From CAINVV01 sp964506325 (GTDB lineage: Bacteria; Bacteroidota; Bacteroidia; Bacteroidales; Prolixibacteraceae): DNA of 43,473 nucleotides. Below are positions 24,807 to 34,500 of this stretch, one piece after another (within the stretch, counting starts at the first letter, position 1; each line of letters starts with the position of its first letter). Location of the stretch: assembly GCA_964506325.1 (NCBI GenBank), contig CAZDLO010000022.1:1-43473 (forward strand). The letters run 5' to 3'. A program made the translations under genes and the position numbers. Below the pieces are notes generated by a model. It was not told the origin of the DNA and did no database searches. It worked only from the letters and a program-made list of their open reading frames with translations.

Positions 24807-27800
24807 TTAGAAGGTAATACTTAATCCCAATGAGACACTTTTCAGCATCGGATAGTTGTATCCGTCTCCTGCATTGCCTGATGTAAACAGCTGGTCAGAA
24901 GGCACGGTATTTTCAACATCAATCCCTTTCACAAGTTTATACAGAGGAGAGTATGCCCAGAGGTTTTCACCCGAGAAAAATACTTTAAGATCACTTGCTC
25001 CGATTTTTGATATCAGTTTCTTTGGGAGGTTGTACCCGAACTGAACATTTGCCATCCTGATAAAGGCGACATTCTGCTTGTATTTGGTCTGTACTACACC
25101 CAACTCCCGGGCAGTATTGCTGGAGGCTGCTCTGGACATTGTCCTAGGGAAATATGCATCTGTATTCTGAGGTGTCCACATGTTGCCAAGATGCCATGTT
25201 GGAATGTTATTATAAGGCCTGTTGTATTGACCCCAGAAGAATTCGGCTTCTATGCTGGGATACCAGTCCTGTTTCATAACCCCATTAAAATAGGTGGAGA
25301 AAAAGAAGTTATCCCAGTCGGCACCCAGATTTATCCCATAGGTATAGTGGGCAGCAGTGTTCCCAATAATTTTCCTGTCGCCCGGATTGGATACCCTGTT
25401 AGTGCCAATGTTTATAAATCCATCGTTGTTCAGGTCTTTTAATTTTATATCTCCCGCATACCAGATATTGGTAGGCGATGCCCTCATTTGCGGGCTTTGT
25501 TTGGCGTGGGCAGCAACATCTGCGTCATCCTTAAAGAATCCTTCAGTTACATAACCCCACATTTCACCAATTACCTGGCCTTCATAATAATCTGACAGAA
25601 GTTTGTCGGGGTTGTTATACCTGGTAATGACAGCTTTGCTGTCGGCCAGGGTAAATCTAACATCATAATTCAAAGGTTTGGAACCAATAGTGAACTTGTC
25701 CCGCCAGGTAATCGTCATTTCCCATCCGTTGGTCTTTAAGTCAGCGTAATTCCCTTTTGGAGGAGTAGCTCCAAATGTTGCTGGAAGAGTAAGGCCAATG
25801 GTAAACATATTAGTAGTATTGCGCTCAAAAATGTCACCCACGAATCTTAATCTGTCGGATAACATCGAGAAATCCAGACCAAAATCAGAAGTGGTGGATG
25901 TTTCCCAGGTAATTCCATCAGGTAAGACAGAAGGGCGGCTGGTTTGCTGGGGTTTTACTCCATTCAGGATGTTTCCTGACTGAGAGATTGAAAACTGCTC
26001 CTGGTATACATAGGAACTGATGTTCCCATTTCCCAGAGAACCATAGGAAGCTCTAAGTTTAACATCAGAAAGCAGTTTAGGAGACACATGCCAGAATGAT
26101 TCTTTGGAAGGCCGCCAACCTCCTGAAACAGAAGGAAAGAAGCCGTACCTTTGATCAACCGGAAATTTTGAAGAACCATCATACCGGGCATTGACTTCAA
26201 CCAGATACCTGTCCCTGTAGGAATAATTCACTCTTGAAAAGCCCCCAAGGATATCCCATCTTTCATAACCTCCTCCGGTTACAATCGATTGTCCCAGGGC
26301 CAGGTTCAAGTCTGTGGCACCTTCATAAATAAGTCCGTTCCTTTGAACTGCCAGCCTGTTGTAGGTGGATTGCTCATAGTTATATCCTATCATTGCCTTC
26401 AGATAATGAACACTTTTGAAAGTGTTTTCATATTCAGTATACAGGTTTGTAGCAAGATATTGCGTTCCCCTGTTGTCGTAGGCAAGGTCGTTGGTGGTTG
26501 TTCCTACAAAGGCGGTTACGCCAGGTTTATTGCTGTATGGAACCTGAACACGATGCTGCTTTGTGTTATTGTCGGTATTTCGGAATGAGAAATCGCCTTT
26601 TACTCTTAATTTATTGTTGAGAAACTGTGCGGTAAAACCTGTGGTGTTTTTAAATACCTTTTTTTGGTTGTCTATGCCATTCTTTCCATACCATAAATCA
26701 CCCACATTGTAAACCGAAACCATGGTTAATGAGCCATCAGGGTTGAACATGGTTCCGTTAGGGTGACCTTCATCCGCGATGTTTCTCCATATACCGCTTC
26801 CCTCTCCGACATTCATTGGATTGTGGTAAGACATGTCAGAATACTCTGTGTTGTTGTCAATTATCAGCCACGGAAACAATTTGACAGAGCCTTTCGCACG
26901 AAAATTTTTCATGCTGTAATCATCAGAATTATATCGGAAAAGTCCTTCCTGGGCCATGAAACGGCCGGAAACCAGGTAACTCACTTTTTCACTGCTTCCT
27001 GTTATGGTAAGATTATTATCTGTTGCACTCAGGTTTTTTTTGTAAAGTTCCTTGTAGAAATCAGTACTGCCATAATAGACATATTCACCTGTGACAGGAT
27101 CAATATCAACTTTATTGTAAGGCTGTCCTGATTCAACTCTCCTTTTGAATTCATCCAGATATGCCTGCGAAAATTTCAATGTTTTGTTGATGTTCTGTGG
27201 GAAGGAACCATCGCCGTTAACAAAAGCCTCGGAAAACATCTTTACCCAGGTATATCCGTCTGTCACGAAATCCGGTGACCTGACAGGATCCTTAATGGCA
27301 TAACTGGATGAAAAGGTTACACTTGTCTTTCCCTTTTCCGGGTTCTTTGTAGTTATCAATACAACACCGAATACTCCCCTGGCACCATAAATGGAGGCAG
27401 AGGCGGCATCCTTCAGGATGGAAACACTGGCAATGTCGTTTGGGTTTAACAAGCTTGGGTCCCCTTCTACTCCATCGATAAGAACCAGGGCACTTCCTCC
27501 CTGTCCGATGGATGTGGTTCCCCGGATATTGTAGCTTGGTGCCTGGTTGGGTTTACCATCCATCAACTTGATGTTCAGGTTAGGAATAACCCCCTTCAAA
27601 CCTTGTGAAACGTTGGCAATAGGGCGATTTTCAAATACATCTCCCTTTACCTGGTCCACAGCACCGGTAAGGTTGGCCTTTTTCTGGGTTCCGTATCCTA
27701 CCACAATTACCTCTTCTACACCAACAGAACTGGTTTTCAAAACAACATTAATGGTCGTCTTTGATCCGATGGGCTGATCCTGAGCATCCATTCCTATAAA

Positions 27801-28064
27801 AGTGAATGACAGGACATTGGTCCCTTCAGGAATTCCGGTAAGGGAATACTTTCCATTGTTGTCAGTAACCGTTCCTATGGTTGTTCCTTTGGCAAGAACA
27901 CTCACCCCAGGAATTGGTGTATTTGTATCATCCTTTACAACACCGCTGACCGATTTAAGTTGCGCAAAGGCAACTCCTGACATAACTATCACCAATATTG
28001 TCATTGTGAGTAGTCCCCTGAGCAATTTTGCCCTGGGTTGAAAAATAAGCTTCCTTTTTTTCAT
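24807..28064 (-). CDS. SusC/RagA family TonB-linked outer membrane transporter
   Basis: 1085 residues from the ATG at 28064. A TTG at 28100 would add 12 residues ahead of the signal peptide (MKKRKLIF... VAFAQ) and is not preferred. Domains: carboxypeptidase-regulatory-like N-terminal domain (SVSGVVKDDTNTPIPGVSV), the SusC signature EEVIVVGYGTQKKANLTGAV with the TonB box, a plug domain (SYNIRGTTSIGQGGSALVLI), and a 22-strand barrel ending in SLGLSITF. It imports glycan fragments with energy from TonB-ExbBD. No FecR-type N-terminal signalling extension is visible, so regulation through an anti-sigma factor is unlikely. It is the first gene of the susC-susD-EEP-GH92 series. Confidence 0.95.
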   Translation of the reverse strand: MKKRKLIFQPRAKLLRGLLTMTILVIVMSGVAFAQLKSVSGVVKDDTNTPIPGVSVLAKGTTIGTVTDNNGKYSLTGIPEGTNVLSFTFIGMDAQDQPIGSKTTINVVLKTSSVGVEEVIVVGYGTQKKANLTGAVDQVKGDVFENRPIANVSQGLKGVIPNLNIKLMDGKPNQAPSYNIRGTTSIGQGGSALVLIDGVEGDPSLLNPNDIASVSILKDAASASIYGARGVFGVVLITTKNPEKGKTSVTFSSSYAIKDPVRSPDFVTDGYTWVKMFSEAFVNGDGSFPQNINKTLKFSQAYLDEFKRRVESGQPYNKVDIDPVTGEYVYYGSTDFYKELYKKNLSATDNNLTITGSSEKVSYLVSGRFMAQEGLFRYNSDDYSMKNFRAKGSVKLFPWLIIDNNTEYSDMSYHNPMNVGEGSGIWRNIADEGHPNGTMFNPDGSLTMVSVYNVGDLWYGKNGIDNQKKVFKNTTGFTAQFLNNKLRVKGDFSFRNTDNNTKQHRVQVPYSNKPGVTAFVGTTTNDLAYDNRGTQYLATNLYTEYENTFKSVHYLKAMIGYNYEQSTYNRLAVQRNGLIYEGATDLNLALGQSIVTGGGYERWDILGGFSRVNYSYRDRYLVEVNARYDGSSKFPVDQRYGFFPSVSGGWRPSKESFWHVSPKLLSDVKLRASYGSLGNGNISSYVYQEQFSISQSGNILNGVKPQQTSRPSVLPDGITWETSTTSDFGLDFSMLSDRLRFVGDIFERNTTNMFTIGLTLPATFGATPPKGNYADLKTNGWEMTITWRDKFTIGSKPLNYDVRFTLADSKAVITRYNNPDKLLSDYYEGQVIGEMWGYVTEGFFKDDADVAAHAKQSPQMRASPTNIWYAGDIKLKDLNNDGFINIGTNRVSNPGDRKIIGNTAAHYTYGINLGADWDNFFFSTYFNGVMKQDWYPSIEAEFFWGQYNRPYNNIPTWHLGNMWTPQNTDAYFPRTMSRAASSNTARELGVVQTKYKQNVAFIRMANVQFGYNLPKKLISKIGASDLKVFFSGENLWAYSPLYKLVKGIDVENTVPSDQLFTSGNAGDGYNYPMLKSVSLGLSITF

Positions 28065-28428
28065 AGATTCATAAACTTTAGATTTGAGAAATTGGGACAA
28101 GTGAAATATATATAATTGAATGTTAATTATATAAGCATTCCCACTCTCATGCTGAACGGAAAGTTGATTTAGCCGGGCAGCACAATCAATTTCAGTCGGA
28201 AAGATGATTGAACCTGAAATCTTCCAATTTGAAACGAAACAAGAATGAAAAAAGCGTTAGTCTGTTTGTCAGATATTACTGACCTGTTCATGTGTGGTAT
28301 ATAAACCACTTAGTTTGGCTGAAAATTGCTTGATAACCCGAAAATTAAACTAAAAAAAAGCCAAAAGCAAATATTTGGTTAAATTCCTGACAATAATCAT
28401 CTATTTATTTCACTATGTGATTATAAAT
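28065..28428. other. long region upstream of susC
   Basis: About 360 bases without a gene. It holds two inverted repeats at 28268-28309. TATATTTC on the minus strand near 28105-28112 is one base off the TAnnTTTG consensus and could be the susC -7 box. No RNA family was recognised. Confidence 0.4.
28268..28309. promoter_or_regulatory. pair of 5-6-5 inverted repeats upstream of susC
   Basis: GTCAG-ATATTA-CTGAC (28268-28283) and GTGGT-ATATAA-ACCAC (28294-28309) share the same geometry and an A/T hexamer core, 26 bp apart. They lie about 205-245 bases before the susC start. They could bind a regulator of the locus; no candidate regulator gene is in the window. Confidence 0.35.
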
Positions 28429-28458
28429 AAAAAGCCCTGCTATTTTTGATAGCAGGGC
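28429..28458 (-). terminator. rho-independent terminator after the DUF1080 gene
   Basis: A 10-bp perfect stem GCCCTGCTAT / ATAGCAGGGC around a five-base loop (28434-28458). On the minus strand it is followed by five T and an A/T-rich run. It separates the DUF1080 gene from susC. Confidence 0.85.
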
Positions 28459-28479
28459 CTTCTGGCAAACAGTCGGTTT

Positions 28480-29496
28480 CTATTTTTTGATGATCGGCTT
28501 AATCTCTATATTACGGTAGAGGACCTTGCCATGATCTCCCTGGAGGTACAAAGGTCCGGGGATGAACTCGCAGGCAGTGATGGCCCCTCCTGTACAACCC
28601 AGGACAGGTTGATTGTTGATGATGGTCTTGCCGTTGAGTATGACAGTCACATGCCTGTCGCACAGAGTGATATCTACATCCTGCCACTCGCCTGCAGGTT
28701 TCTCTGCTGCCTCGGAAGGTGTGATCCTGCTGTAAAGTGCTCCCATGTTATGGGGATCAAGTTTTTGCCCGTAACTGTCAATGACCTGGATCTCATAGAT
28801 GCCACGCAGGTAAATGCCGCTGTTACTTCCGGCAGGAACATTAACCTGGAGTTTCAGGTTAAAATCTTCAAATTTGTCAACAGTGCAGAGGTTACCATAC
28901 GAAACGTGGGGTTGTCCCGTTTTTTGAACCGGATCGTTGATGAGCGTTCCGTCAACAACCGACCAACCGCTAACTTTTTTCTCTTCCAGGAGTTTCCATC
29001 CTGTAAGGTCTTTGCCGTTAAATAGTTTTACGGGTTTTCCGTAAACCAGTTTGGAGAGCTCAGGAGCAGCTGGAAGATCAGGAATTTTTTTACCGGTAAA
29101 GCGCATGGTTGCAGAGCTTCCGTCTTTTTGAGGAGAGAGCTCTTCGCCAACCAGCTGATCAGCATACAGGGAAAAACGAAACTGTACACTCGCATTGTGA
29201 GTCCTGGCCTGAGCACCTGCCTCCTTTGCCGGGCGAACGAAGTTGAGTGACCTTGTGACAACCAGGGTTTCACCCTCCATGTATACACTGGAAACGGGTT
29301 CGACACTGCCACCGTACCAAAGAAGGCTGGCATCAAGATAGGTGTCCATCTGTTTGACCTCCAGCCAGCCGGCACCACCCGGGAGGAAGAGGGCCCAGCG
29401 GCCAAGAAATGGTTTGGCAGAATCGATGGCTTTGGAAACATTCGGGATTGACAACAATAGAATCAAAGACCCGATCAGACTGATTTTTCTTAGCAT
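28480..29496 (-). CDS. DUF1080 (3-keto-disaccharide hydrolase) family protein, exported
   Basis: 338 residues from the ATG at 29496. In-frame codons up to 29565 cross a likely -7 box, and the signal peptide (MLRKISLIGSLILLLSIPNVSKA) begins at 29496, so the longer start is rejected. The C-terminal half is a DUF1080 jelly-roll domain: KLFNGKDLTGWKLLE, SYGNLCTVDKFEDFNLKLQV, NSGIYLRGIYEIQVID, GEWQDVDITL and a terminal YLQGDHGKVLYRNIEI. Members act on 3-keto-glycosides or are carbohydrate-binding domains. The N-terminal 140 residues form a separate beta domain that I do not recognise. It has its own promoter and terminator upstream of the SusCD genes, so it may be a neighbour rather than a member of that operon. 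Confidence 0.88.
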   Translation of the reverse strand: MLRKISLIGSLILLLSIPNVSKAIDSAKPFLGRWALFLPGGAGWLEVKQMDTYLDASLLWYGGSVEPVSSVYMEGETLVVTRSLNFVRPAKEAGAQARTHNASVQFRFSLYADQLVGEELSPQKDGSSATMRFTGKKIPDLPAAPELSKLVYGKPVKLFNGKDLTGWKLLEEKKVSGWSVVDGTLINDPVQKTGQPHVSYGNLCTVDKFEDFNLKLQVNVPAGSNSGIYLRGIYEIQVIDSYGQKLDPHNMGALYSRITPSEAAEKPAGEWQDVDITLCDRHVTVILNGKTIINNQPVLGCTGGAITACEFIPGPLYLQGDHGKVLYRNIEIKPIIKK

Positions 29497-29542
29497 TTGA
29501 TCATTTTTTAATTGGGTAAGTAGTGCAGATTGATGTGAAATA

Positions 29543-29550
29543 CAAATGTA
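29543..29550 (-). promoter_or_regulatory. -7 box for the DUF1080 gene
   Basis: TACATTTG on the minus strand matches TAnnTTTG, 47 bases before the ATG at 29496. The -33 element is not clear. Confidence 0.4.
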
Positions 29551-29670
29551 GGGAAAAGAGTACAAAGTATCAGGACCGATGCTTTAAATACTTTCAGACC
29601 AGGCGGTTTTTTTGGCCCGGATCATTTCAAAGGGAAGCAATGCAGTATAGACCCCGGATTTAATGCCATT

Positions 29671-30087
29671 TTACAGCAAATCATCAAATCCGGCAATACC
29701 ATCAAGTTTGACAGGTCTGCCATGATTTAATCCAACTCCGGTAACTTTTGCATGAGAAACATGCCTGTTTTCCGGTAGTTTGAAGATATCCTGTACAAAA
29801 ACCAGCCGGAGGTGACCCTCCCTGTGCGTGGCAACCGTTACCCTGAAACGATCTCCGCTTCGGAGTGAAAATTTATAATCTATTTCCACCCTGGAAACAA
29901 TCAGGTCAATGCCCTGGTTGTGCAGCCCTGCAAAATCGATATTCTTCCCTAAAAGGAACTGATGTCTGGCATGTTCGTAATAGTTCTGGTAAACAGCATT
30001 GTTTACGATTCCCTGTAAATCACACTCATAATCCCGGACCGAAAATTCAAGGTCCCAGGGCTGCGGAAGGTTATTGTTGTCGCTCAT
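29671..30087 (-). CDS. acyl-CoA thioesterase (YbgC/4-hydroxybenzoyl-CoA thioesterase-like)
   Basis: 138 residues from the ATG at 30087; an ATG at 30099 adds four residues. A single hot-dog fold domain: FSVRDYECDLQGIVNNAVYQNYYEHAR holds the catalytic Asp-containing motif of the YbgC/4HBT group, followed by the long central helix and FSLRSGDRFRVTV. It would hydrolyse acyl-CoA thioesters in the cytoplasm. A minus-strand TAATTTTG (30097-30104) overlaps the upstream ATG. If that is the real -7 box, the transcript would begin almost at 30087. It is a single gene, divergent from the DUF2339 gene. Confidence 0.85.
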   Translation of the reverse strand: MSDNNNLPQPWDLEFSVRDYECDLQGIVNNAVYQNYYEHARHQFLLGKNIDFAGLHNQGIDLIVSRVEIDYKFSLRSGDRFRVTVATHREGHLRLVFVQDIFKLPENRHVSHAKVTGVGLNHGRPVKLDGIAGFDDLL

Positions 30088-30416
30088 TGTAATGTTCAAA
30101 ATTATTGTTTTGACTGAATGTTGTAATCAATTGTCCCGCAAGTTCAGAAATTTTTTAAGATCGGCAATTGCGAACTTGCAAGGGTTGCTGAAAAGTTTCA
30201 CGATCCGGGCAATTTTCATATATTTTACACTTCTGTTCTGATTTTCAAAGTTTTGCGTTTAATAATATTATTGTTACATTTAATTTCTTAACCCTCAAAA
30301 ATTGAATTATTTTGGTTTTTTCTCTTGGCAGCATAGGAATCAGGCAAGTTCTCAGCATTCAAGGCCTGGTTTAGTCTTCAGGTTCTGGCAGGTTTAACAC
30401 ACAAACAAACCAAACT
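30088..30416. other. divergent intergenic region, thioesterase to DUF2339 gene
   Basis: About 330 bases. It holds the candidate -7 box TAATTTTG at 30097-30104 (minus strand). I see no gene and no clear plus-strand promoter; TATTTTGG near 30308 is only an approximate -7 box for the DUF2339 gene. Confidence 0.35.
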
Positions 30417-32777
30417 ATGAATGAGAATCCCAAAAATTTGGAAAAGCTTCTTGAAAAGCTGGAAGTATTGCAGAAAAAGCAGGAAATGTTTTCAAAAGAG
30501 ATCTTTCATCTGCGAACTGAAATTTACAGGATAAAGGCCTCGGCATCCCGAGATTCTGATTCTCCTCAAAGCCTGAATGCACCAGGTGAACCAGATAGGA
30601 TTGACCGGGTTCAGCAGGAGGATGAAAATGAGCAGGTTGATTACACCCCTGGGAAAGTGTCTCAAAATCATGTTGCAGAGACTGAAAGTCAGTCCGAACA
30701 ATACCAGGAAGAGTCCTTCAGCATGGAGAAATTTATAGGCGAAAACCTGATCAACAAAATAGGCATCGGAATTACCGTAATCGGGGTGTCACTCGGTGTC
30801 AAATACACCATTGACCACGATCTCATAAGCCCCCTTGTTAGAATTTTGGTTGGCTATCTTGCCGGAATTGTCCTTCTATTATTTGGTATACGCCTGAAAT
30901 CTCAGTATACGAATTACAGTGCTGTTCTGGTAAGCGGATCCATGGCTATTCTGTATTTCATTAGCTATGCAGCGTACACCTTTTATGAACTTCTTCCCCA
31001 GCCGGCTGCTTTCATTCTCATGGCCTCCATCACAGCCGGTACTGTTTTTGCTGCGCTTAAGTACGACCGGCAGGTTATCGCCCATATCGGTTTGGTCGGT
31101 GCTTATGCCATTCCTTTCCTTTTAAGCAATGATCCTGCTCAGGCGGCAGTGCTGTTCACTTATGTGGCAATAATAAATATAGGGATACTTGCCATCTCAA
31201 TAAAGAAATACTGGGAACCGCTCCATTTCTCTTCATTCATTCTTACATGGATCATCTATCTTTCCTGGTATACCTCACAAAACAGATTTAACAGGGACTA
31301 TGAATTGGCATTCCTGTTTCTTACAATATTCTTCGCCATTTTTTATGTGACTTTTCTGGTTTACAAGGTTACAAAAAAAGAAAAGCTGGACTTGCCGGAT
31401 ATCATGCTCTTACTTGCCAATTTCTCGATATTTTACGGGTTAGGATATTCAATCCTTAGGTATCAGCCCGACTGGGAATGGGCATTGGGTCTGTTCACCA
31501 TACTCAATGCATTGATTCATTTTGCTGTACTGACGTTAATATCATACCGGAATTTCCCCGACAAAAACCTGTTATATTTCATTCAGGGCATGGTCTTGGT
31601 TTTCGTTACAATAGCTATTCCTGTTCAGCTGGACAGTTATTGGGTAACTCTTCTTTTTGCCGGTGAAGCTGCTTTGCTTTATTGGATAGGGAAGACAAAA
31701 CAGGGCTATGTTTATGAATTGCTATCCTACCCCGTGATGGTGCTAATGGCTTACAGCCTTCTCAGTGATTGGAGTAAATGTTATTACTACAAGGAACAAC
31801 TGGAAGATGCCGTCAGGATTATTCCTTTGTTCAACCCGTTTTTCATGACCTCCTTGTTGGCGCTTGCTTCTATTGGTTTTATTTACCTGATTAGCATCGA
31901 TGATGAACATCCTTCCACTCTTGTCGGAATGGAGGATTTGGTGACATTGGCCTCCTACTTCATCCCTTCTTCTTTTCTCATCCTGTTGTACTTCTCCTTC
32001 AGAAATGAAATTTACCTGTACTGGGATCAAATGTATGAAGCGTCCAGAACAACAATAACCTATAAAGATGGTCTTGTCTCAGGTCCCATTTACAATGGAG
32101 ATCTCCTTCTTTACAATACTGTCTGGCTTGAGAACTATTCTTTATTTTTCCTGACGATACTATCCCTGGTAAACATCCACAAACTTAAAAATCAGGTTTT
32201 GGGTTATGTGAATCTGATATTCAGTACGATAGCCATTTGTTTTTACCTTTTTCTTACATTGTACATTCTGGGTGTTCTTCGTGACAATTATCTTGGGAAT
32301 ACAGAAAATCATGTCTATCCCCACAGCAGTTTCAATCTGTGGATAAGGTATATCTCGCTGGCTTTTTTCGGGACCCTGCTTTATTCCTGTTATAAAAACA
32401 CAAGGCAGGGATTACTTAAATTAGATTTAAGGATCCATTTTGACCTGTTGTTGCATCTGTCCTTTGTTTGGATTCTCAGCACCGAGCTGGTTACATGGAT
32501 GAATATCGGTGGATCGGCACAGTCGTATAAACTGGGTTTGAGTATTCTTTGGGGGGTATATTCTCTTTTCCTGATTTCACTAGGTATCTGGAAAATGAAA
32601 AAGCACCTTAGGATAGGAGCCATTGCACTTTTTACGGCCACTCTGGGGAAACTATTCTTTTATGATCTCAAGGAACTTAATACAATGTCAAAAACAATTG
32701 TATTTGTTTCACTGGGAGTTCTGCTGTTAATCATTTCCTTCCTATATAATAAGTACAAAAATATCATTTCTGATTAA
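30417..32777 (+). CDS. DUF2339 family multi-pass membrane protein
   Basis: 786 residues. The N-terminal 40 or so residues form a coiled coil (LEKLLEKLEVLQKKQEMFSKE), followed by a polar linker. The DUF2339 core starts at ENLINKIGIGITVIGVSLG and continues with some twenty hydrophobic helices to the C-terminus. The recurring short loops and the motif GEAALLYWIGKTKQ match the family, which has no established function. It is located in the inner membrane. It is a single gene with no operon partners: the upstream neighbour is divergent and the downstream one is on the other strand. I cannot propose a role. Confidence 0.88.
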   Translation: MNENPKNLEKLLEKLEVLQKKQEMFSKEIFHLRTEIYRIKASASRDSDSPQSLNAPGEPDRIDRVQQEDENEQVDYTPGKVSQNHVAETESQSEQYQEESFSMEKFIGENLINKIGIGITVIGVSLGVKYTIDHDLISPLVRILVGYLAGIVLLLFGIRLKSQYTNYSAVLVSGSMAILYFISYAAYTFYELLPQPAAFILMASITAGTVFAALKYDRQVIAHIGLVGAYAIPFLLSNDPAQAAVLFTYVAIINIGILAISIKKYWEPLHFSSFILTWIIYLSWYTSQNRFNRDYELAFLFLTIFFAIFYVTFLVYKVTKKEKLDLPDIMLLLANFSIFYGLGYSILRYQPDWEWALGLFTILNALIHFAVLTLISYRNFPDKNLLYFIQGMVLVFVTIAIPVQLDSYWVTLLFAGEAALLYWIGKTKQGYVYELLSYPVMVLMAYSLLSDWSKCYYYKEQLEDAVRIIPLFNPFFMTSLLALASIGFIYLISIDDEHPSTLVGMEDLVTLASYFIPSSFLILLYFSFRNEIYLYWDQMYEASRTTITYKDGLVSGPIYNGDLLLYNTVWLENYSLFFLTILSLVNIHKLKNQVLGYVNLIFSTIAICFYLFLTLYILGVLRDNYLGNTENHVYPHSSFNLWIRYISLAFFGTLLYSCYKNTRQGLLKLDLRIHFDLLLHLSFVWILSTELVTWMNIGGSAQSYKLGLSILWGVYSLFLISLGIWKMKKHLRIGAIALFTATLGKLFFYDLKELNTMSKTIVFVSLGVLLLIISFLYNKYKNIISD

Positions 32778-33173
32778 GCCCGGCCAAATGATTTAAATGC
32801 ACAATTTGGTTTATTGTCAATAGTCCAGTTCTTTACAAACACAAGCATCCTTTATTCAGATACCCGGAAGCCTCCTAAGATTGATTTACCCTAAATATAT
32901 ACCATCCTGTCTTCATTATCCGGAACCGGTGACGGCTTTTTATTTTTATGCAACGAAAAGCTGTTCCATACCTGAAATCAAGGTCTCTGAAGAAATCCCT
33001 GATTTTGTATGGTAATGGCATGGTAGGAGGTCAGCTCATCGGGCATGCCGGGATTTTGTTTAGAGGATTACCGGAATTGATACATCAACTTCCTTAGACA
33101 GGATTTCTCCTTACCCCGGTCCTGGCCCTATTTCTTTGGCTTATTCCTTCAGTAGTAGTTATGTTGAAAATGG
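32778..33173. other. intergenic region between DUF2339 gene and tyrS
   Basis: About 400 bases between two converging genes. No gene or RNA family was recognised. CCGGAACCGGTGACGG followed by five T (about 32920-32940) could be a weak plus-strand terminator for the DUF2339 gene. Confidence 0.35.
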
Positions 33174-33210
33174 AAAAAATTGTCAGGGAGAGGGTACAAC
33201 TCTCATTCCC
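33174..33210 (-). terminator. possible terminator of tyrS
   Basis: On the minus strand the stem GAGAG / CTCTC (33200-33204 and 33188-33192) with flanking G/C pairs is followed after several bases by six T (33179-33174). The stem is short, so confidence is low. Confidence 0.35.
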
Positions 33211-33213
33211 GCA

Positions 33214-34500
33214 TCATTCAGCGATAAAAAGGTAATAGTTTTTCTTCCCTTTCTGGACAAGCAGGTATTTACTGCCTATCAGTTGTCCGGCTCCTACTAT
33301 CAGGTCGGCTGTTTCCAGTTTGCTTTTGTTGATGGAAACACCCCCGCCGGCAATGCCACGGCGCGCCTCACCCTTGGAAGGAAAAACATCGCTTTTGTCG
33401 GTCAGCAAATCAATAACATTGATCCCCTGGCTCAAATCCGCGGCAGACAACTGAAACTGGGGCACCCCTTCAAATATGGATAGCAGGGTCGCCTCGTCCA
33501 GTTTGCGCAAAGTTTCCTCGGTCCCTTTTCCAAATAGAATCTCAGAGGCTTCCACAGCTGTATGATAGGCTCCTTCGGAATGAACCATGCAGGTTACTTC
33601 TTTGGCCAGGCATTTTTGAAGCAGACGAAGATGCGGGGCTTCGAGGTGCTGCTGAATGAGAATATCAACATCTGCCTTTGAAAGCAAAGTAAAGATCTTA
33701 ATGTATTTCTGGGCATCCTCATCGGATGTATTGAGCCAGAACTGGTAAAATTTATAGGGAGATGTGCGCACCGGATCAAGCCAGACATTGCCGGATTCGG
33801 TTTTCCCGAACTTTGAGCCGTCCGCCTTTTTTATCAGGGGACAGGTGAGGGCGAATGCCTCGCCACCAGTTTTGCGCCGGATGAGTTCAGTTCCTGTCGT
33901 GATGTTACCCCATTGATCGGAACCCCCCATTTGCAGTTTGCAGTTGTTGTTCTGGTAAAGATGGAGGAAATCCGCCCCCTGCACCAGCTGGTAGGTAAAT
34001 TCGGTAAACGACATTCCGGAGCCGCTGTCAGAATCGAGTCGCTTCTTGACCGAATCCTTAGCCATCATGTAGTTGACGGTGATATGCTTGCCGATGTCCC
34101 GGATGAAATCCAGGAATGTGAAGGTGCTCATCCAGTCATAATTGTTGACCATTTCTGCAGCATTTCTGGCATCGGATTCAAAATCCAGGAACTTTGCCAG
34201 CTGTTTCTTCAGGCATTCCTGGTTGTGTCTGAGCGTCTGCTCATCGAGCAGGTTTCTCTCCTGTGATTTTCCGGAAGGGTCGCCGATCATGCCGGTAGCA
34301 CCACCAACCAGAACGATTGGTTTATGGCCGGCAACCTGGAAATGTTTAAGCATCATCACACCCACCAGGTGTCCGATATGGAGAGAATCTGCAGTAGGAT
34401 CAATGCCTACGTAAGAAGTTGTCATCTCTTTGGTGAGTTGTTCTTCAAGTCCGGGCATTATGTCGTGTATCATGCCTCTCCAGGAAAGTTCTTCTACAAA
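33214..34500 (-). CDS. tyrS: tyrosyl-tRNA synthetase, start codon lost in assembly gap
   Basis: 428 residues are visible. The frame runs without a stop into the N run at 34501: nine codons (FVEELSWRG) precede the internal ATG at 34473, and this matches the usual TyrRS N-terminus, which begins a few residues further upstream. The true start therefore lies in or at the gap; calling it at 34473 would truncate the protein. Class I motifs are LHIGH (HIGH) and KFGKT (KMSKS). The specificity region includes FTYQLVQGADFLHLY and MGGSDQWGNITTG. The C-terminal S4 RNA-binding domain includes GEARRGIAGGGVSINK. A -7 box lies at 34618-34625. Essential and single-copy in most genomes. Confidence 0.95.
   Translation of the reverse strand, partial: FVEELSWRGMIHDIMPGLEEQLTKEMTTSYVGIDPTADSLHIGHLVGVMMLKHFQVAGHKPIVLVGGATGMIGDPSGKSQERNLLDEQTLRHNQECLKKQLAKFLDFESDARNAAEMVNNYDWMSTFTFLDFIRDIGKHITVNYMMAKDSVKKRLDSDSGSGMSFTEFTYQLVQGADFLHLYQNNNCKLQMGGSDQWGNITTGTELIRRKTGGEAFALTCPLIKKADGSKFGKTESGNVWLDPVRTSPYKFYQFWLNTSDEDAQKYIKIFTLLSKADVDILIQQHLEAPHLRLLQKCLAKEVTCMVHSEGAYHTAVEASEILFGKGTEETLRKLDEATLLSIFEGVPQFQLSAADLSQGINVIDLLTDKSDVFPSKGEARRGIAGGGVSINKSKLETADLIVGAGQLIGSKYLLVQKGKKNYYLFIAE

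Noticed and set aside
32920..32945. Riboswitch or RNA gene before tyrS
   Set aside because: Only a weak G/C-rich hairpin and T-run were seen, with no conserved RNA pattern recognised.
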